Part shown: piece after piece, positions 24,045 to 32,133 of the stretch
How positions within the stretch are numbered: the stretch's first letter is position 1
Layout of the letters: each line of letters opens with the position of its first letter
Virus record (IMG/VR): IMGVR_UViG_3300032245_001176
Span: 1 to 41,852 of that record
DNA from: a virus
DNA: 41,852 bases
Reading direction: 5' to 3' (one strand)
Notes under the pieces: generated by a model
Told to the model about the DNA's origin: nothing
Seen by the model: the letters and a program-made list of their open reading frames with translations, nothing else
Database searches by the model: none
Made by a program: the position numbers and the translations under genes

Positions 24045-26365
24045 TGGGAATTGCCTTTTCGTCTACCCCCATGTTGTCGAATCGGTCCAGCCGCGGGGGC
24101 GGTTCGGTCTCGATCAGCCTCAACAGGGCCATCCCCCCAGCGGCCCTGGGCGGTTCCCGTGGCGGTGGCGTCACGAATGGCCTGGAGGTGTCCTCTGAGT
24201 GGAACGCCAATCAGGTGGCGATGCTGCCATTCGAGCGGGTGCCGATCGTCTGGGCCCGTCGCGTCAATGGCATCGGTGGTGTCCTGGTGAGCCCTAGGGC
24301 CACTGAATGCCGGTTTTCGAATGGTTCGATCTCCGGCACATCCATCGGCAACGCTGTGGCAGTCGCCTATCACCTCGTCCTCTCCGACGGCCGGATCGGC
24401 GGCATTCAAGTCAGGGACGTATTCCACGGGCGCTGCAGGGTCGGGCAGTTCAGTTGGGCCTATGGCAAACGGGCTGGACAATGGACCCCAGGAAACTTCC
24501 TGACCAGCGTCTACGAAGGCAGCCGGCTACTGGCAAATGCGGTGGTGGCACCCACCTTTTGTGGCACTACCGGCACCTACCGCGATCTGTCTACATTTAG
24601 TTTTAGGGCGACATACTTTAACGGCTTTGATTCAGGTAACCATGGATTACCTGATCAAGGTTTTTGGAAGCGTCAGGTCCACATTTTCGTCCGCAATGGC
24701 GCCGAATCCACCCGCCTACTGGACAACACCTACGGCAGCTCCAATAACCTGGCCGATCTTTACCTCTGGCTGCTGACCCGTGATGGGCGGACCCCGGCGC
24801 AACAGGTCGACCGTGATTCGCTGCTCGCCGCTGCCCGGTTCATGGACGCCAACGGGCTGTTCTGGAATGGGGTGCTCCGCGAGCCGGCAAGTATCAGCGA
24901 CTGGGTCAACAGCATCGGCCGATTCCTGTTGGTTCGGGAGACGAAGCGAGGCGGGCGCTATGGCCTCCGGCCGCTGCTGCCGACCACTGCGACCGGGGCC
25001 ATCGATACCGCCCCATTAACGCCCGACTGGGTGTTCGATGGCAATGCCATCGAGCCCGGCAGCTACCAAATCACATTTCGTGATGCCGAAAGCCGCCGAC
25101 CATTCAAGGCCCAGATGGCGTGGCGGCAGCAGGGGGACGATGGCCTGTCTGGCATCCCCCGCACGACCCCGGTTTATTACGTCGACACCCCTGAATACGC
25201 ACCGAACGAAACGTTCGATCTCACTCAATTCGGCACCTCAGAGATTCACGCCGTCAGGGCCGGCATGTTTGAGCAGGCAAAGCGCCGCTATTGCACCCAT
25301 TCGGCGCGGGTGACCGTGGTTCCGGGTTCTTACGATGCCCGTCTAGGGGAGGGCGATCTGGTCGCGATTCAGATCGACCGCGAGGATCTGGACGGCGTTG
25401 ACGACCCGATCGTTGAGTGGTATTCGATCACGTCGATGGAGGCCGGCCGCGAGGGGCGATTGATCCTCGCCCTGGAGCATTTTCCGGTCGATATTCAGGG
25501 CCGCTCGCTGGTTGCCATGGACGTGGCCAATGCCACAGCAGCTGGGGATCAGTTCATAACGGGCGATTCTGGCCCCTCCTGCGACGAGAACCCCGGCCGC
25601 GCCACTGATACGTCAATCGTTGAGGAAGATGGGGTTAGCCGGACCAGTGAGGAGGTCTATTTCTATAACCAGTACGGGAGGTTTCCTGATAACAATGAAT
25701 ACGTGTATGCCCCTGGTGGGCAGCCGCCATCCCCTATGGGTGCTGGCGGTGGTGGCGGTGGTGGCGGCAATGGCGGTGGTGGCGGCGGCGCAACGCCCCC
25801 CCCTCAGCCACCAACCAAACCCAGTGAGCCCCTGGGCCCCCAGACATGGCCAACCCCGCCCCCAGGGTGCCGGATCGAGTGCGTAGCCGAACAGTGGTCG
25901 GGGTTGACCCAGGGCACGATCCCCGAGTATCGCGTCGTGTGCCGCCTGGTTTGTGACCCCCCTCCCCCTGCTGATGGCCCCCCAGTACCGGGCCCGCCAT
26001 TGGGTGGTGTTCCGCTGCCCACTGGTCCCCGGACGTGGACCGTTGAGGTCTACTGGGAATCGGATCCCAACGCCCCCACCGAGCACCCCGGTCCCGGTGT
26101 TTTCTGGGTGGCCCCTGGCAGCGAACGAACGCAGGTGGTTACCCTGGGGACAACATCAGGGGATGGTTATTTTTATTCAGCTGGTGTGAACGCTGCCAGG
26201 ACTCAAGTGTTCGGCTATTCCGCTACCGGAACCGAATGGTCAACATCTTCTAGCGTTGATTTTTGGGGCTTTGAAATTAAAGGATGGGCGGTTAAAAGTG
26301 TGAGGACCGATCCTAGTGATCCCGATCCAATCACCCACGAAGCTAATAACGCTGCAAACTATTAA
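24044..26365 (+). CDS. Tail tip protein (gpJ-like central tip / attachment protein)
   Basis: A 773-aa protein, ATG 24044. The N-terminal half contains baseplate-hub-like segments (VPIVWARRVNGIGGVLVSP, LADLYLWLLTRDGRTPAQQVDRDSLLAAARFMDANG). The GDLVAIQIDREDLDG / VEWYSITSMEAGREGRLIL stretch resembles the gpJ tip fold. A Gly-rich linker (about residues 565-585) and a Pro-rich segment lead to a C-terminal beta domain, possibly involved in receptor contact. It is the largest tail protein. Confidence 0.8.
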   Translation: MGIAFSSTPMLSNRSSRGGGSVSISLNRAIPPAALGGSRGGGVTNGLEVSSEWNANQVAMLPFERVPIVWARRVNGIGGVLVSPRATECRFSNGSISGTSIGNAVAVAYHLVLSDGRIGGIQVRDVFHGRCRVGQFSWAYGKRAGQWTPGNFLTSVYEGSRLLANAVVAPTFCGTTGTYRDLSTFSFRATYFNGFDSGNHGLPDQGFWKRQVHIFVRNGAESTRLLDNTYGSSNNLADLYLWLLTRDGRTPAQQVDRDSLLAAARFMDANGLFWNGVLREPASISDWVNSIGRFLLVRETKRGGRYGLRPLLPTTATGAIDTAPLTPDWVFDGNAIEPGSYQITFRDAESRRPFKAQMAWRQQGDDGLSGIPRTTPVYYVDTPEYAPNETFDLTQFGTSEIHAVRAGMFEQAKRRYCTHSARVTVVPGSYDARLGEGDLVAIQIDREDLDGVDDPIVEWYSITSMEAGREGRLILALEHFPVDIQGRSLVAMDVANATAAGDQFITGDSGPSCDENPGRATDTSIVEEDGVSRTSEEVYFYNQYGRFPDNNEYVYAPGGQPPSPMGAGGGGGGGGNGGGGGGATPPPQPPTKPSEPLGPQTWPTPPPGCRIECVAEQWSGLTQGTIPEYRVVCRLVCDPPPPADGPPVPGPPLGGVPLPTGPRTWTVEVYWESDPNAPTEHPGPGVFWVAPGSERTQVVTLGTTSGDGYFYSAGVNAARTQVFGYSATGTEWSTSSSVDFWGFEIKGWAVKSVRTDPSDPDPITHEANNAANY

Positions 26366-27633
26366 TGACCACCTTCCCAGCCCTGCCCCCCAGCAGCTAT
26401 GAGCTGACCCCTGGTGCCGCTGCCCCGGAGCTGATCGCCACCCTGACCGGTGGCACGGTCTCCAGCCTGGCGGACCTGGTGGCGGTGGGTGGAACCCTGG
26501 CGATCACATTCGAGGGGGTAACAGAGGCCCAGGCCAACAGCGTCCGGGATCATTGCCGCAACCAGGGTGGGCGTGCGTTTCAGTTTTCAGCCACCACAGT
26601 CCCCACTGGCGATACCCCGGTAGGGTTCGGCTGGATTCACGCTGTCCCACCCCAGGTGGACGATATCCGTGCAGTGGCCGGCAGTGAGTTCTATTCCGTC
26701 GCGTGCGCATTCCGCGCTATCAGACTGCGGCAGGCGATCCCCCCATCATTCACCGCACGTTTGGATATCGTCACCGTGCCGGCCCTGGCGCTGCAGCCGA
26801 CCCCATCATTCACTGCGCGGCTAGATATCACCACGACCCCGGCGGTCCTGGCGCCACTATGGGACCCGGCTGCCGATCTGCGTTTTGAATATCCAACCAG
26901 CGGAGCGTCGTGGACAGACCAGGCCAACGGCCGTGTGTTGTCTCAGGCCGCCACCAACGAGCGGCCAGTGGTAACTGCGTCGGCGCTTAATGGGTTTGCG
27001 GCGCTGACGTTTGACGGTTCAAACGACATCATGACGTGCGCCAATGCTGGCGCCACTGGTGTTTCAAATTGCTCGATATTCCTTGTCATGCGTTACAACG
27101 CGTCTAAGGAAGATATTGCAGCTGGCCTGGGGTTGAACTTCGCCCATAGCAATCAAGTACGGGCGCTTTATAGGAGGCCCGCTGACTATGGCGGCACTGG
27201 AGACTCCCAGGGATTCACCACCTGGGGCAATGACATACGCGACACATCGGCGGCGGCGGACAGTGGCGGCGGCTTCCACGTCTGGGCGTTTGTCCAAAAT
27301 GGCGCCACTGTCACAATTTCCCGCGACGGCATCGCCTCGACATATTCGCTGCCAGGTGGAGACCCATCGACCCTGCCAGGACTGTTTGGCCCTCTGATCA
27401 ATGACGGGTTTTTCCTGGGGGGCATTCAGTCGGGATCGGGGTATACCTACCCCAGCGGCGGCTATTTCTCCCCCGTTTCGGTTGTTGCGTGCCTGGTCCA
27501 ATATCAGGCTGTCTCCGCGACGGTGCGCCAAAAATATGAGGGGTTGTTGGCCCATGACTACTGGGGTCGGGCGGGGGTCGCCGTGCCACTCAGCAGCAGT
27601 CACCCCTACTACGCGGCGCCACCTGCGGGGTGA
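26365..27633 (+). CDS. Tail protein with lectin-like C-terminal domain
   Basis: A 422-aa protein starting in a TAATG overlap. Residues about 10-120 form a domain (GGTLAITFEGVTEAQANSVRDH ... VACAFRAIR) that recurs in the minus-strand gene 27648-27989. Two copies of PSFTARLDI(V/T)T-x-PA follow (about 127-165). The C-terminal 230 residues resemble a concanavalin/LamG-like lectin fold (LTFDGSNDIMTCANAG ... HVWAFVQNGATVTISRDG). It is probably a receptor-binding fibre or tip component. Confidence 0.75.
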   Translation: MTTFPALPPSSYELTPGAAAPELIATLTGGTVSSLADLVAVGGTLAITFEGVTEAQANSVRDHCRNQGGRAFQFSATTVPTGDTPVGFGWIHAVPPQVDDIRAVAGSEFYSVACAFRAIRLRQAIPPSFTARLDIVTVPALALQPTPSFTARLDITTTPAVLAPLWDPAADLRFEYPTSGASWTDQANGRVLSQAATNERPVVTASALNGFAALTFDGSNDIMTCANAGATGVSNCSIFLVMRYNASKEDIAAGLGLNFAHSNQVRALYRRPADYGGTGDSQGFTTWGNDIRDTSAAADSGGGFHVWAFVQNGATVTISRDGIASTYSLPGGDPSTLPGLFGPLINDGFFLGGIQSGSGYTYPSGGYFSPVSVVACLVQYQAVSATVRQKYEGLLAHDYWGRAGVAVPLSSSHPYYAAPPAG

Positions 27634-27647
27634 TCTGCTGCCAACAG

Positions 27648-27989
27648 TTAGGCCGCCATCAGATCCAACCCAGTCACCTCATACCGCCCCCCTGGCATCC
27701 GCCGAAACGTCGGCGGCCGGGTGTATCGCCACATCACCGGTGGCGGCGACGATCGACCGAGCCATACGGTGGCGGCCGGCAGGGAGAACGCCCCCTCCAG
27801 TTGGTCAGTTTCCCAGTGCGCCCTCAGGTCGCTGACCTGGGCCGGGGTCAGCGGCGGCAGCGATAGGCTCACGGTTTGCCCCGCCAGGCTGGCGCCGGTG
27901 CGGAATCTATGGGTCATGCTCTCATCAATGATCGGCGCACCAATCCCATGAGGCCTGGCGGTTGGAACGATTGACGCGGGGAACAACAT
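27648..27989 (-). CDS. Minor tail protein, paralogue of the N-domain of the lectin-like protein
   Basis: A 113-aa protein on the minus strand, 14 bp from the convergent lectin-like gene. Its core (AGQTVSLSLPPLTPAQVSDLRAHWETDQLEG-AFSLPAATVW ... GGRYEVTGLDL) aligns in pattern with residues 40-120 of the 26365-27633 product (GGTLAITFEGVTEAQANSVRDHCRNQGG-RAFQFSATTV ... FYSVACAFRAI). It is a stand-alone version of that domain. Its start overlaps the stop of 27989-28843. Confidence 0.65.
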   Translation of the reverse strand: MLFPASIVPTARPHGIGAPIIDESMTHRFRTGASLAGQTVSLSLPPLTPAQVSDLRAHWETDQLEGAFSLPAATVWLGRSSPPPVMWRYTRPPTFRRMPGGRYEVTGLDLMAA

Positions 27990-28843
27990 CAGCCCACCAC
28001 CGCAGATCGGGCCCAGGCATTCGAGCCGATGGGGAATACCGCAGCGCTACTGGAATACGTTCCGCCCCAGTCCACCACGGCTAGTACGGGGTCCGCGCTA
28101 GCTGCTCCCCCCAGTCGTTTGTAGTAGGCGACGTATCGGCCACTGATTGTGCAGGGCGGCAAGATAACCCCACCGAATTGCGTGAGGGTGGCGTTGGCCG
28201 CGTCATCACGGTTCACGGTCACCGATACCTGCCCCCCACCGGCCACGTATCCGGCGCCAGTAACCTCGTAGCCGATTAGATCGGAGCGCCGGGAGTGCGC
28301 GGTGCTTCGGACGTAGGAGGGGGCCAACACCATGGCGTAAATGGTGTCGGTGTCTGGGTTGATCTGGCCCCGCAGTATCGCATCGACAGCAGCATCGGGG
28401 ATCGTGATGCTGCTGCTCCCCGTTTTGGTGCAGGTGAACGCCGCACCAGCAACCCTGAATTTCCCGGCAACGCTGGCCTGGTCGGCGCCAAAATCATTCC
28501 AACCGATTACCAGCTGGGTCGCCGGTGTACTGCCCGGGGGGCGAGCGTAGATGATCATGCCCCGCACGCCGCTCAATGCAGCAGTCCAGACCACCGGATC
28601 GAATGCCACTGTTGAAACGTGGCTGGCGGCATTCTGGGTGATGGTGACGGGGATCGACTGCCCCCCCGCGAAATAGCCGCTGACGGGTGAGACCTCGCCC
28701 GTGATGGCGGCCATGGTGTTATGTGATCGCCGGTCGAACGTGTATCCGGGGGTCATCAACTGCCCACAGACAATGTTGGTCAGGTCAACGGCGCCAGAAT
28801 CAAGCGCCGCCAGAAACGCATTCGTTGGGGTGAAACTGGGCAA
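27989..28843 (-). CDS. Tail/fibre structural protein with duplicated domain
   Basis: A 284-aa beta-rich protein with an internal duplication. Unit 1 (about 38-120) and unit 2 (about 176-270) share (G/T)-E/Y-V-x-x-x-GY-F/V-AGGQ-x-x-V-T-(I/V), then a long variable part and LVIGWNDFG / LAVVDWGG. Such repeats occur in phage tail-associated proteins. It forms a two-gene leftward cassette with 27648-27989, inverted relative to the other tail genes. Confidence 0.65.
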   Translation of the reverse strand: MPSFTPTNAFLAALDSGAVDLTNIVCGQLMTPGYTFDRRSHNTMAAITGEVSPVSGYFAGGQSIPVTITQNAASHVSTVAFDPVVWTAALSGVRGMIIYARPPGSTPATQLVIGWNDFGADQASVAGKFRVAGAAFTCTKTGSSSITIPDAAVDAILRGQINPDTDTIYAMVLAPSYVRSTAHSRRSDLIGYEVTGAGYVAGGGQVSVTVNRDDAANATLTQFGGVILPPCTISGRYVAYYKRLGGAASADPVLAVVDWGGTYSSSAAVFPIGSNAWARSAVVG

Positions 28844-28853
28844 TTTTGAATCC

Positions 28854-28877
28854 CTAGCCTGTAGAAGATCAGGCTAG
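28854..28877. repeat. Perfect 8-bp inverted repeat between divergent genes
   Basis: CTAGCCTG (28854-28861) and CAGGCTAG (28870-28877) with an 8-nt loop lie in the 42-bp gap between the minus-strand tail gene and the plus-strand peptidase. The second arm is 8 bp before the peptidase start. It may be an operator or an mRNA hairpin; no T-run is present, so a terminator is unlikely. Confidence 0.75.
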
Positions 28878-28885
28878 AGATTCCG

Positions 28886-29470
28886 ATGCCGTCGCCCTCA
28901 GTCCTCCTGGACGTTCCATATTTCAGCCAGCTAGACCCGAATGACGGGCCGGAGGGCTGGCGGCAGTGCCAATCTTCAAGCGTGGCCATGTGCTTGGCGT
29001 ACCTGCGTCGCACCGGCAAATGGGTCCCACGGATTCCAGGTGTCCTGCCGATCAACGACGACACCGACTACCTGCGGGTCGTCAAATCCTGCGGCGACAC
29101 TACCTCTCAAGCAACTCATAATTGCGCCCTGGGCAAGCTGGGGGCCCCCGGCAAATTCAGCCGGCGGCTGAGTGTTGATGATCTGAAAGCGACCCTTCTG
29201 CGCGGGTTTCCAGCTGCGATCGGTGTCCTGCACCACGGCACGCCATCAAACCCATCCGGGGGAGGGCACTACGTCGTGGTTTGCGGGTTCGATGCCACGG
29301 GCTGGCATGTTCACGACCCCTATGGCGAGCTTGATTTGCTTACGGGTCGCTGGGTTCGGTCTGGATCTGGCACCGGCCGCAGCCTGCATTATTCTTACAG
29401 TAACACAAACCCTCGATGGACTCCAGAGGGGCCCAACGCGCGGACGGGTTGGGGGTGGGTTTTTGGCTGA
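28886..29470 (+). CDS. C39-like cysteine peptidase, candidate endolysin
   Basis: A 194-aa papain-fold peptidase of the C39 type. Likely residues are Q15 (oxyanion), C28 in WRQCQSSSVAMCLAYL, H128 in GGGHYVVVCGF and D144 in HVHDPYG. No signal peptide is seen, so a holin or other export route would be needed. It follows the tail genes and no muramidase or amidase is present elsewhere, so a role in peptidoglycan cleavage at lysis or entry is likely but inferred. The start is 42 bp from the divergent tail gene. Confidence 0.8.
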   Translation: MPSPSVLLDVPYFSQLDPNDGPEGWRQCQSSSVAMCLAYLRRTGKWVPRIPGVLPINDDTDYLRVVKSCGDTTSQATHNCALGKLGAPGKFSRRLSVDDLKATLLRGFPAAIGVLHHGTPSNPSGGGHYVVVCGFDATGWHVHDPYGELDLLTGRWVRSGSGTGRSLHYSYSNTNPRWTPEGPNARTGWGWVFG

Positions 29471-29606
29471 GGTGCGCTGCCATCAGGCGCCGAATGTTTT
29501 TCATCGACCGGTCCTGGTACAGCACCCCATCAATTACCACCTCCCAGCACGTCCCACCATCGGCGTCCCTACCCGCTGTAGGCTCAGACTCACAACCTCT
29601 CGCCAT
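29340..29606 (-). CDS. Possible antisense small ORF
   Basis: An 88-aa ORF in the gap between two rightward genes, reading leftward from ATG 29606-29604 and overlapping the peptidase 3' end by 131 nt. One segment (TCWEVVIDGVLYQDRSMKNI then RRLMAAHL) looks like a genuine small phage protein. The rest is Cys-rich and less convincing. It would explain the otherwise empty 134-bp gap at 29471-29604. Confidence 0.28.
   Translation of the reverse strand: MARGCESEPTAGRDADGGTCWEVVIDGVLYQDRSMKNIRRLMAAHLSQKPTPNPSARWAPLESIEGLCYCKNNAGCGRCQIQTEPSDP
29583..29596 (+). promoter_or_regulatory. Leader element CTCAGACTCACAAC
   Basis: A copy of the recurrent CTCAGACTC element, ending 8 bp before the ATG of 29605-29892 and oriented with it. 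Other copies lie at 34443-34456 (-), 36330-36338 (+) and 39711-39724 (+), with one inside thyX. Confidence 0.5.
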
Positions 29607-29892
29607 GACTGAAACTCCTCCCGGCTCCTGGCGCCTCGATCTCACCCTCACGCTATCAACCCAACTGGAGCTCGAACGGGGTCGCCGGGCGATCCCCAGG
29701 ATGCACAGGCACCGGCTGAATGCCATGGCTGATTCGCTGCTGGTGGCTCATGCCCATCAACAGCAGATCATCCGCCAGGCCATGGGCCGGGTCGCGGAGC
29801 TGGAGGCCAGGGAGGCCATCAATGACCCGGCGCCGCGCCATCATCAATGGGCGCGGGAGATGCTGGGGTGGCTGCGGGGGGTGAGGGCATGA
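29605..29892 (+). CDS. Small helical hypothetical protein
   Basis: A 95-aa protein starting at ATG 29605 (MTETPPGSWRLDLTLTLSTQ). The product is mostly helical and His/Arg-rich (IPRMHRHRLNAMADSLLVAHAHQQQIIRQAMGRVAELE), perhaps a coiled coil. The frame is open further upstream, but the leader element and the Met favour this start. It is the last rightward gene before the convergent sigma-factor operon. It may be a lysis accessory next to the peptidase; this is a guess from position. Confidence 0.6.
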   Translation: MTETPPGSWRLDLTLTLSTQLELERGRRAIPRMHRHRLNAMADSLLVAHAHQQQIIRQAMGRVAELEAREAINDPAPRHHQWAREMLGWLRGVRA

Positions 29893-29922
29893 AAAAGCCC
29901 AGGCATGTAAGGGTGCCTGGGC
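29892..29922 (-). terminator. Rho-independent terminator of the leftward sigma/recombination operon
   Basis: A 9-bp perfect stem, GCCCAGGCA (29897-29905) with TGCCTGGGC (29914-29922), with an 8-nt loop and a run of five A at 29892-29896, which is a T-run on the minus strand. It lies 31 bp beyond the sigma factor stop. Confidence 0.85.
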
Positions 29923-29952
29923 CGGTTGGTCTCTTCCCGCGGAGATCCTGCA

Positions 29953-30801
29953 TCAGGTCAGGGTTGAGAGGCTGAGCTGCTCCACCCCCCGCAACTCGGC
30001 ACGGGCCGCCAACAGCTCGCGCCGAACCCTGGTGCCGGTCATGCCGGGAATCCAGGTCAACGCCTTCAGCGAAACCGGAGCTGTCCCCCTGAGCCCGTAC
30101 GACTCCGTGATCAGTGTTCTATGCAGCGGGGATAATGTATCCACTAAACTATAAAGATCAGCGTAATCATTGCCCTCAGCTGGTGCCGCTTGAAGGCCGC
30201 CAAAATCTATCTCATCTTCCGAATTTTCGACCATATAATCAAGGCTTAGGCATGGTTGACCCATGCGCAGCCTCGCGTCCACCAACTCAGCGGCAATCCC
30301 GCATTCATCAACAATCTCTTGCCTTGTTGGGGGTCTCCCATGCAGATCATGGAGGCGACCAATTGCCTTGAAAATCTTGGACAGTTGCTCAGCATGGCCC
30401 ACCGGCAGCCGGATGGTTCGGCAGTCAGTGGCCACCCATCTCGTCGTTGCCTGCCAGATCCACCAGGTAGCGAAGGTCGAAAACTTGTAACCCCTCTCAG
30501 GGTCAAACTTCTCCGCCCCCCGCATCAATCCAATTGCACCAGCCTGCAGCATGTCGACATGATCACTGGTGCCAACCAGGCGGGGGTATTTCCTGATCTC
30601 GCGACGCACGACGGACGCAACGAGGCGGAGATTTCCGTTTACCATCCGGTCCCTAGCCCGGCGGCCCCGGCGAATTGTGCGGGGGCACGGGTCCGGGTGA
30701 TCGAGCCACCCTCGCACCTGTCGCCCCAGTTCGATTTCCTCTGATGCCGCCAACAACGGGTGGCGGCCGGCTTCATTCAGCCAGAATTGGACGGTGGTCA
30801 T
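29953..30801 (-). CDS. Phage-encoded sigma-70 family RNA polymerase sigma factor
   Basis: A 282-aa sigma factor, ATG 30801, 4 bp after the SSB stop. Region 1.2 is FWLNEAGRHPLLAASEEIEL (6-25). Region 2 is nearly canonical: LRLVASVVRREIRKYP, DMLQAGAIGLMRGAEKFDPE (83-102), RGYKFSTFATWWIWQATTR (103-121). Region 3 covers about 135-185. Region 4 (about 220-270, LSPLHRTLITESYGLRG ... GTRVRRELLAARAEL) is more divergent. The pattern is closest to cyanobacterial group 1/2 sigma factors. It may redirect host RNA polymerase to phage promoters. The open frame extends upstream, but this start gives the normal N-terminus. Confidence 0.9.
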   Translation of the reverse strand: MTTVQFWLNEAGRHPLLAASEEIELGRQVRGWLDHPDPCPRTIRRGRRARDRMVNGNLRLVASVVRREIRKYPRLVGTSDHVDMLQAGAIGLMRGAEKFDPERGYKFSTFATWWIWQATTRWVATDCRTIRLPVGHAEQLSKIFKAIGRLHDLHGRPPTRQEIVDECGIAAELVDARLRMGQPCLSLDYMVENSEDEIDFGGLQAAPAEGNDYADLYSLVDTLSPLHRTLITESYGLRGTAPVSLKALTWIPGMTGTRVRRELLAARAELRGVEQLSLSTLT

Positions 30802-30805
30802 GGCG

Positions 30806-31498
30806 TCAGAACGGGATCTCGTCGTCACCCGGGGCGGCGGTCGCCGAGGCCGCGCCAGTTCGGTGGGGCGCTGATGCAAAACCACCCTCAGCGTCCTTCC
30901 TGCTGCCCAACAACTCAAGCCGATCCACCCGGATCACCACTTTCGACCGCTCTTCACCATTGGTGCGGTCGGTCCAGCGGTCGAGTTTGAAGGAGCCGAT
31001 GATGCCGAGCAAGGAGCCCTTGCGGACATAGTCGGCTGCAACCTGGGCCTGTTTGCCCCAGATTTCGAGATTGAACCAGTCGGGCTCGTCGTCACCGCTG
31101 GCGCGGTTCACTGCCAGGGTGAGATTTGCGACCATGTTGCCGGACTCGAAGTAACGGACTTCAGGATCGCGGCCGGCCCGGCCAACGAGGATGGCATTGT
31201 TGACACCGGGACTGTCTACCGGCGCGCTGACGCGGTGAAACTGGGTGGCCTGAAACTTTGGCGGCTTGTTTTTTTCAATGCGGAACCGGCCGGCCAGGAT
31301 CAGGTAGGAGTCCACCTGGACGCATTGCATGGCCTCGTTGGCTAACTGCCCCCAGATTGAGGCCTGTAGCGACATCGGGGGATCCTCCTGTTTATAGGCG
31401 GCGATCTCCACGGGGAAACTGGCGACCTGTTTATCGCCCCCAACCGCCTGGAGCTGCGGTGGGGCTTTGACGTGGGCCAGCACGGTGAGGCTGTTCAT
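30806..31498 (-). CDS. ssb: Double OB-fold SSB (Ycf41-like domain fused to canonical SSB)
   Basis: A 230-aa single-stranded DNA-binding protein with two OB folds. Residues 1-90 (MNSLTVLAHVKAPPQLQAV ... ASIWGQLANEAM ... YLILAGRFRI) resemble the cyanobacterial/plastid Ycf41 SSB-like family. Residues about 97-198 (NNAILVGRAGRDPEVRYFES ... WFNLEIWGKQAQVAADYVRKG) are a bacterial SSB domain. The C-terminus ends DDEIPF, the conserved tip that recruits repair and replication enzymes. The start at 31498 is chosen for the typical MNS opening; upstream extension is possible. Confidence 0.9.
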   Translation of the reverse strand: MNSLTVLAHVKAPPQLQAVGGDKQVASFPVEIAAYKQEDPPMSLQASIWGQLANEAMQCVQVDSYLILAGRFRIEKNKPPKFQATQFHRVSAPVDSPGVNNAILVGRAGRDPEVRYFESGNMVANLTLAVNRASGDDEPDWFNLEIWGKQAQVAADYVRKGSLLGIIGSFKLDRWTDRTNGEERSKVVIRVDRLELLGSRKDAEGGFASAPHRTGAASATAAPGDDEIPF

Positions 31499-31524
31499 GG
31501 GGGGGTCAATGGGATGAAATGAAA

Positions 31525-32103
31525 TCAGGTGGTGGGCTCTAAAACAGACCGCAACCATTCAGCGGCCTCTGCGTTTTCGTCGTAAAAATGGCGGTGAGCG
31601 TCAGGCCCTAAAAGCATCAGGCCCGCAACCTCAGCTCCAACGGCAACCTCCAACAGCCGCCCTAGCTCTCCGGCCTGATGGATCGCCCAACCTGATACGC
31701 AATGCGCAGAGTCGCACGTATGCCAGCAGCCCATCTCTAGCCCGCCCGCCAACGCGGCTGCAGCAACTGCCTGCAGGCGTTCGGGGGCGTCGTTAGCAAT
31801 GACCAGGCCCAGCGCCCCGGCCAGGTTCGCCCCGGCCAGGTCCGCCCCGGCCAGGATCGCCCCGGCCAGGTTCGCCCCGGCCAGGTCCGCCCCGGCCAGG
31901 TCCGCCCTGGCCAGGTCCGCCTCGGCCAGGTTCGCCCCGGTCAGGTCCGCCCCGGCCAGGATCGCCCCGGCCAGGTCCGCCCCGGCCAGGTTCGCCCCGG
32001 TCAGGTCCGCCCCGGCCAGGATCGCCCTGGTCCCCTTTGGATCATTAACAAGCCACAACGCATGACCGAACAAAATTTCGGGCAGATTGACAGAAGGATT
32101 CAT
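31525..32103 (-). CDS. Pentapeptide-repeat protein with C-terminal HCxxGW domain
   Basis: A 192-aa protein. Residues 29-98 contain about 14 near-identical A(D/N)LxG pentapeptides ([15 protein letters not shown]) forming a predicted right-handed beta-helix. The C-terminal 85 residues hold [20 protein letters not shown] followed by a helical [12 protein letters not shown] end. I have seen this module type attached to pentapeptide proteins in phages, but its function is unknown. DNA mimicry or gyrase protection is known for some pentapeptide proteins; here it is unproven. Confidence 0.85.
   Translation of the reverse strand: MNPSVNLPEILFGHALWLVNDPKGTRAILAGADLTGANLAGADLAGAILAGADLTGANLAEADLARADLAGADLAGANLAGAILAGADLAGANLAGALGLVIANDAPERLQAVAAAALAGGLEMGCWHTCDSAHCVSGWAIHQAGELGRLLEVAVGAEVAGLMLLGPDAHRHFYDENAEAAEWLRSVLEPTT
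31810..32022. repeat. 15-bp tandem repeat array encoding pentapeptides
   Basis: About 14 units of a 15-bp sequence (consensus on + strand GCCCCGGCCAGGTCC, with TTC/ATC variants) form most of the pentapeptide coding region. High nucleotide identity between units suggests recent expansion by slippage or recombination. Confidence 0.9.
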
Positions 32104-32133
32104 GGGGTGGGGTTCAATTGAATGGGGAATGGA

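Noticed and set aside
31810-32022. CRISPR-like appearance of regular repeats
   Set aside because: Units are 15 bp without spacers and encode pentapeptides.
31799-32065. Plus-strand ORF of repeating [10 protein letters not shown] units
   Set aside because: Antisense shadow of the pentapeptide repeat.
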